Positions 5,386 through 7,761 of a stretch of DNA of 7,761 nucleotides are shown here, piece after piece. The stretch's first letter is position 1. Every line of letters begins with the position of its first letter. Source of the stretch: JAYZVT01 sp050248375 (GTDB lineage Bacteria > Pseudomonadota > Alphaproteobacteria > Rhizobiales > Methyloligellaceae). The position numbers and the translations under genes were made by a program. The notes under the pieces are model-generated. The model did no database searches. It saw only the letters and a program-made list of their open reading frames with translations, and had not been told where the DNA came from. The stretch is taken from the NCBI GenBank assembly GCA_050248375.1, contig JBFWSL010000189.1:1-7761 (forward strand). Direction: 5' to 3'.

Positions 5386-6366
5386 TTAGCGCTGGAGTAA
5401 GTCCTTTAGGGCCGCGCGGTTCCATGGACCCCGCGATTTACCGGCATTTCTCGCTTCCGTGAACTCCGGCGCATCGCAGGCGAAGAGTACGCCGAGCGCC
5501 ACCGGGAAACGGGGCTGCTCCAGCCGCGCCAGCGCGAAGGCGCGTTCCATGCTGGTCTCGTCGTGCACCGCGAGCCGGTCCTTCGGCACGTCCGCGAGGC
5601 TGACCACCTCGAACGCTGTCCTGCGCTCGTCGAAGACGAGGCCCTTGTCGTCGTCCTTGCCGAACACCATCGGCTGGCCATGCTCGAGCCGGATGGTGGC
5701 GTTGTGGGATTCCGAGCGGTCGTTGATCGCGCCGAACGCGCCGTCGTTGTAGACGATGCAGTTCTGCAGGATCTCGACGAAGGACGTGCCCTTGTGGCCA
5801 TGCGCGCGCCGCAGCACCTGCGGCAGGTGCTTCTGCAGCGTATCGGCGCCCCGCGCCACAAACCTGGCGCCGGAGCCGAGCGCGAACAGCGCCGCGTTCA
5901 CCGGCTGCTCCACCGAGCCGCCGGGCGTCGAGGGCGAGCGGGTGCCGACCGGCGAGGTGGGCGAATACTGTCCCTTGGTCAGCCCGTAGATGGCGTTGTT
6001 GAACATCAGGATGTTCATATCCACGTTGCGGCGCAGCGCGTGCAGCGTGTGGTTGCCGCCGATGGAGAGCATGTCGCCGTCGCCGCCGATCACCCACACG
6101 TCGAGCGAGGGGTTCGCCAGCTTGACGCCCGTGGCCACCGCCGGCGCGCGTCCGTGGATGGTATGGAAGCCGTAGGTGGTGAGGTAATAGGGCAGGCGCG
6201 CCGCGCAGCCGATGCCCGACACGAACACCACCTCGTCGGGCGGGCGGCCGATCTCCGCCAGCACGTTGCGCACCGCCTTCAGGATGGCGTAATCGCCGCA
6301 ACCCGGGCACCAGCGCACCTCCTGGTCGGAGGTGAAGTCGTCGGCCTTCATGGGGATCACGTTCAT
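5386..6366 (-). CDS. korB: 2-oxoacid:ferredoxin oxidoreductase beta subunit (KorB-like)
   Basis: A 326-residue thiamine-pyrophosphate subunit. With KorA it would oxidatively decarboxylate 2-oxoglutarate (or a related 2-oxoacid) with CoA and pass electrons to ferredoxin, or run in reverse to fix CO2. Four cysteines fit the 4Fe-4S cluster ligands of this subunit: Cys20 and Cys23 (WCPGCGDY), Cys54 (SGIGCAARL) and Cys203 (ILQNCIVYN). The cofactor motif is GGDGDMLSIGGNH (94-106) continuing to FNNAIYGLTKGQYSPTS (122-138). A C-terminal extension after about 215 is usual in the KorB group of proteobacteria and actinobacteria. The ATG at 6366 overlaps the korA stop as ATGA (6363-6366), a sign of translational coupling; a second ATG five codons on (MKADDFTS) is the alternative start. 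It ends with TAA 91 bp before the PF10116 gene. The exact 2-oxoacid is inferred from family resemblance. Confidence 0.92.
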   Translation of the reverse strand: MNVIPMKADDFTSDQEVRWCPGCGDYAILKAVRNVLAEIGRPPDEVVFVSGIGCAARLPYYLTTYGFHTIHGRAPAVATGVKLANPSLDVWVIGGDGDMLSIGGNHTLHALRRNVDMNILMFNNAIYGLTKGQYSPTSPVGTRSPSTPGGSVEQPVNAALFALGSGARFVARGADTLQKHLPQVLRRAHGHKGTSFVEILQNCIVYNDGAFGAINDRSESHNATIRLEHGQPMVFGKDDDKGLVFDERRTAFEVVSLADVPKDRLAVHDETSMERAFALARLEQPRFPVALGVLFACDAPEFTEARNAGKSRGPWNRAALKDLLQR

Positions 6367-7761
6367 GGCCTGGGGTCCGTACTCGGCAAGGGGTTGGACT
6401 GCGCCGCGATGGCGCTCTTCAGGTCGCGGACGCGGAAAGGCTGTCCGGTGACGTTGCCGATATGCCCGACCGGCTTCAGATATTCGCTGCGCAGCACACA
6501 GGCGAGCTGGCCCGCGTTCATCTCCGCCGTCACCGCGCGCGGGAACCTGTCCAGCAGTTCGCCGAGCCCCTCGGGCAAAGGCCAGAGCTGGCGCAGATGC
6601 ACATGCGCCGCGCGCTTGCCTTCCGCGTTCAGCTCGCGCACCGCCTGCCCGATGCCGCCATGGGTGGAGCCCCAGCCGATCACCAGGATATCGGCGTCGT
6701 CCGGGCCGTTCTCCAGCTCGATGGCGGGGCGGCGGCCGGAAATGCGCGCGATCTTCTCCGCGCGCAGCCGCACCATCTCCGCGTGGTTGGCGGGATCGTA
6801 GGAGATGTGGCCGGAGCCGGCCTGCTTCTCGATGCCGCCGATCCGGTGGGCGAGGCCCTTCGTTCCCGGCGCCACCCAGGCGCGTGCGAGCGTTGTCTCG
6901 TCGCGGGCATAGGGCTTGAAGCCGTCCGCACCCGGCTCGAATTCCGGAACCGCGATGTCGGGAATGCTGTCCACGTCGGGCGGCGTCCAGTCGCTCGCCG
7001 CGTTGGCGAGATAGGCGTCCGACAGCACGATCACCGGCGTCATCGCCTCGATGGCCGTTCGCGCCGCCTCGATCATCACCCAGAAACAGTCCTCCGGCGT
7101 GGCGGGAGCGAATACCGGCAGCGGCGATTCCCCGTGCCGCCCGTGGATGGCCATGGTCAGGTCCGACTGCTCCGGCTTGGTCGGCATGCCGGTCGAGGGG
7201 CCCGCGCGCTGCACGTCGATCACCACAAGCGGCAGTTCCGCCATCACCGCGAGGCCGAGCGCCTCGGTCTTCAGCGCCAGGCCGGGCCCCGAGCTTGCGG
7301 TGACGCCGAGCGCGCCGCCATAGGACGCGCCGATGGCGGCCGACGCGGCCGCGATCTCGTCCTCCGCCTGGAAGGTGGAGACGCCGTTGCCGTAACGCGC
7401 CAGCGTGTGCAGCAGCGCCGACGCCGGGGTGATGGGGTAGGAGCAGTAGATCACCTCTCGCTGCGACAGAACCGGGATCGCGGCGATGCCGAGCGCCATG
7501 GCCTGCGTGCCGGAGATGATGCGGCCCTTGCCGGTGCCCGCGGCCTCGGACACGCGTGCCATTTCCTCGTGCTCGGGCAGCTCGGCCGTTTCGCCATAGG
7601 CATGGCCGGCCTTCAGAGCCAGCAGGTTGGCGTTGCGCACCTCGTCGTCATTGGCGAATTTCCGCTCCAGCAGTCCCGCCGTCAGCTCCCTGTCGCGCCC
7701 GAACAGCCAGTAGACCAGTCCGAGCGCCCAGAAATTGCGGGCGCGCGAGGCGTGCTTGCGG
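6363..7761 (-). CDS. korA: 2-oxoacid:ferredoxin oxidoreductase alpha subunit, fused gamma-alpha (KorA-like), 5' part missing
   Basis: The reading frame is open to the right edge, so the start lies outside; 465 residues are visible. The GTG at 7640 is an internal codon, because the 40 residues before it (including ARNFWALGLVYWLFGRD) are typical of the end of the gamma domain in fused KorA proteins. After a linker (ALKAGHAYGETAELP) comes the alpha domain, numbered from the edge: GTQAMALG near 84, SYPITPAS (107-114; the YPITP substrate/CoA-contact motif), FQAEDEIAAASAAIGASYGG (130-149), TASSGPG (154-160) and QRAGPSTGMPTKPEQSDL (184-201). The C-terminal domain has DILVIGWGSTHG and ends with KPVGHIGNVTGQPF. 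No ferredoxin-like delta domain appears, consistent with the two-subunit KorAB enzymes. It is translated together with korB through the ATGA overlap. Confidence 0.92.
   Translation of the reverse strand, partial: RKHASRARNFWALGLVYWLFGRDRELTAGLLERKFANDDEVRNANLLALKAGHAYGETAELPEHEEMARVSEAAGTGKGRIISGTQAMALGIAAIPVLSQREVIYCSYPITPASALLHTLARYGNGVSTFQAEDEIAAASAAIGASYGGALGVTASSGPGLALKTEALGLAVMAELPLVVIDVQRAGPSTGMPTKPEQSDLTMAIHGRHGESPLPVFAPATPEDCFWVMIEAARTAIEAMTPVIVLSDAYLANAASDWTPPDVDSIPDIAVPEFEPGADGFKPYARDETTLARAWVAPGTKGLAHRIGGIEKQAGSGHISYDPANHAEMVRLRAEKIARISGRRPAIELENGPDDADILVIGWGSTHGGIGQAVRELNAEGKRAAHVHLRQLWPLPEGLGELLDRFPRAVTAEMNAGQLACVLRSEYLKPVGHIGNVTGQPFRVRDLKSAIAAQSNPLPSTDPRP

Noticed and set aside
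1..7761. CRISPR array, tRNA, rRNA, insertion sequence, integrase or attachment site
   Set aside because: No regular repeat-spacer pattern, cloverleaf sequence, transposase-like protein or flanking terminal repeats were seen on either strand.

Overview
The window is GC-rich (G/C at nearly every third codon position) and gene-dense. It reads as ordinary chromosomal DNA of a proteobacterium, most likely an alphaproteobacterium. That guess rests on three things: an arsenic operon that uses an aquaporin, a PF10116-type 'host attachment' protein, and a two-subunit 2-oxoacid:ferredoxin oxidoreductase beside an FNR/FixK-type site. It is inference, not proof. No insertion sequence, CRISPR array, tRNA or rRNA was seen.

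Left end (1-1804): the first 29 codons of an amidase-family gene run leftward off the window. An AT-rich 136-bp gap with overlapping inverted repeats separates it from a rightward arsenic-resistance operon. This operon is arsR (repressor with a Cys-rich tail), arsC (low-molecular-weight-phosphatase type arsenate reductase) and an aqpS-like aquaporin that overlaps the end of arsC. The likely scheme is that arsenate enters by phosphate transporters, ArsC reduces it to arsenite, arsenite leaves through the channel down its gradient, and ArsR senses arsenite and releases the operator. No arsB, acr3, arsA or arsH is present in the window.

Middle (1807-5294): three leftward genes. A GMC-family FAD oxidoreductase meets aqpS tail to tail with a 2-bp gap and has its own AT-rich upstream region containing a GGAAC-N5-GTTCC palindrome. 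Behind it lie an APC-superfamily amino-acid permease and a PF10116 'host attachment' (bacterial eRF1-like) protein, 20 bp apart and probably co-transcribed. The 91-bp gap upstream of the PF10116 gene holds an FNR/FixK-type dyad placed as expected for a class II activated promoter, suggesting low-oxygen induction of this pair.

Right end (5386-7761): korB and korA, leftward, overlapping by 4 bp (ATGA). They encode the beta and the fused gamma-alpha subunits of a 2-oxoglutarate (or related 2-oxoacid):ferredoxin oxidoreductase. korA continues past the right edge, so its true start is not in the window.

I do not see a wholly new system. The most informative signals are the FNR-like promoter, the valine that replaces the usual selectivity-filter arginine in the aquaporin, the double-register ars operator, and the terminator-less convergent junction between the ars operon and the GMC gene.
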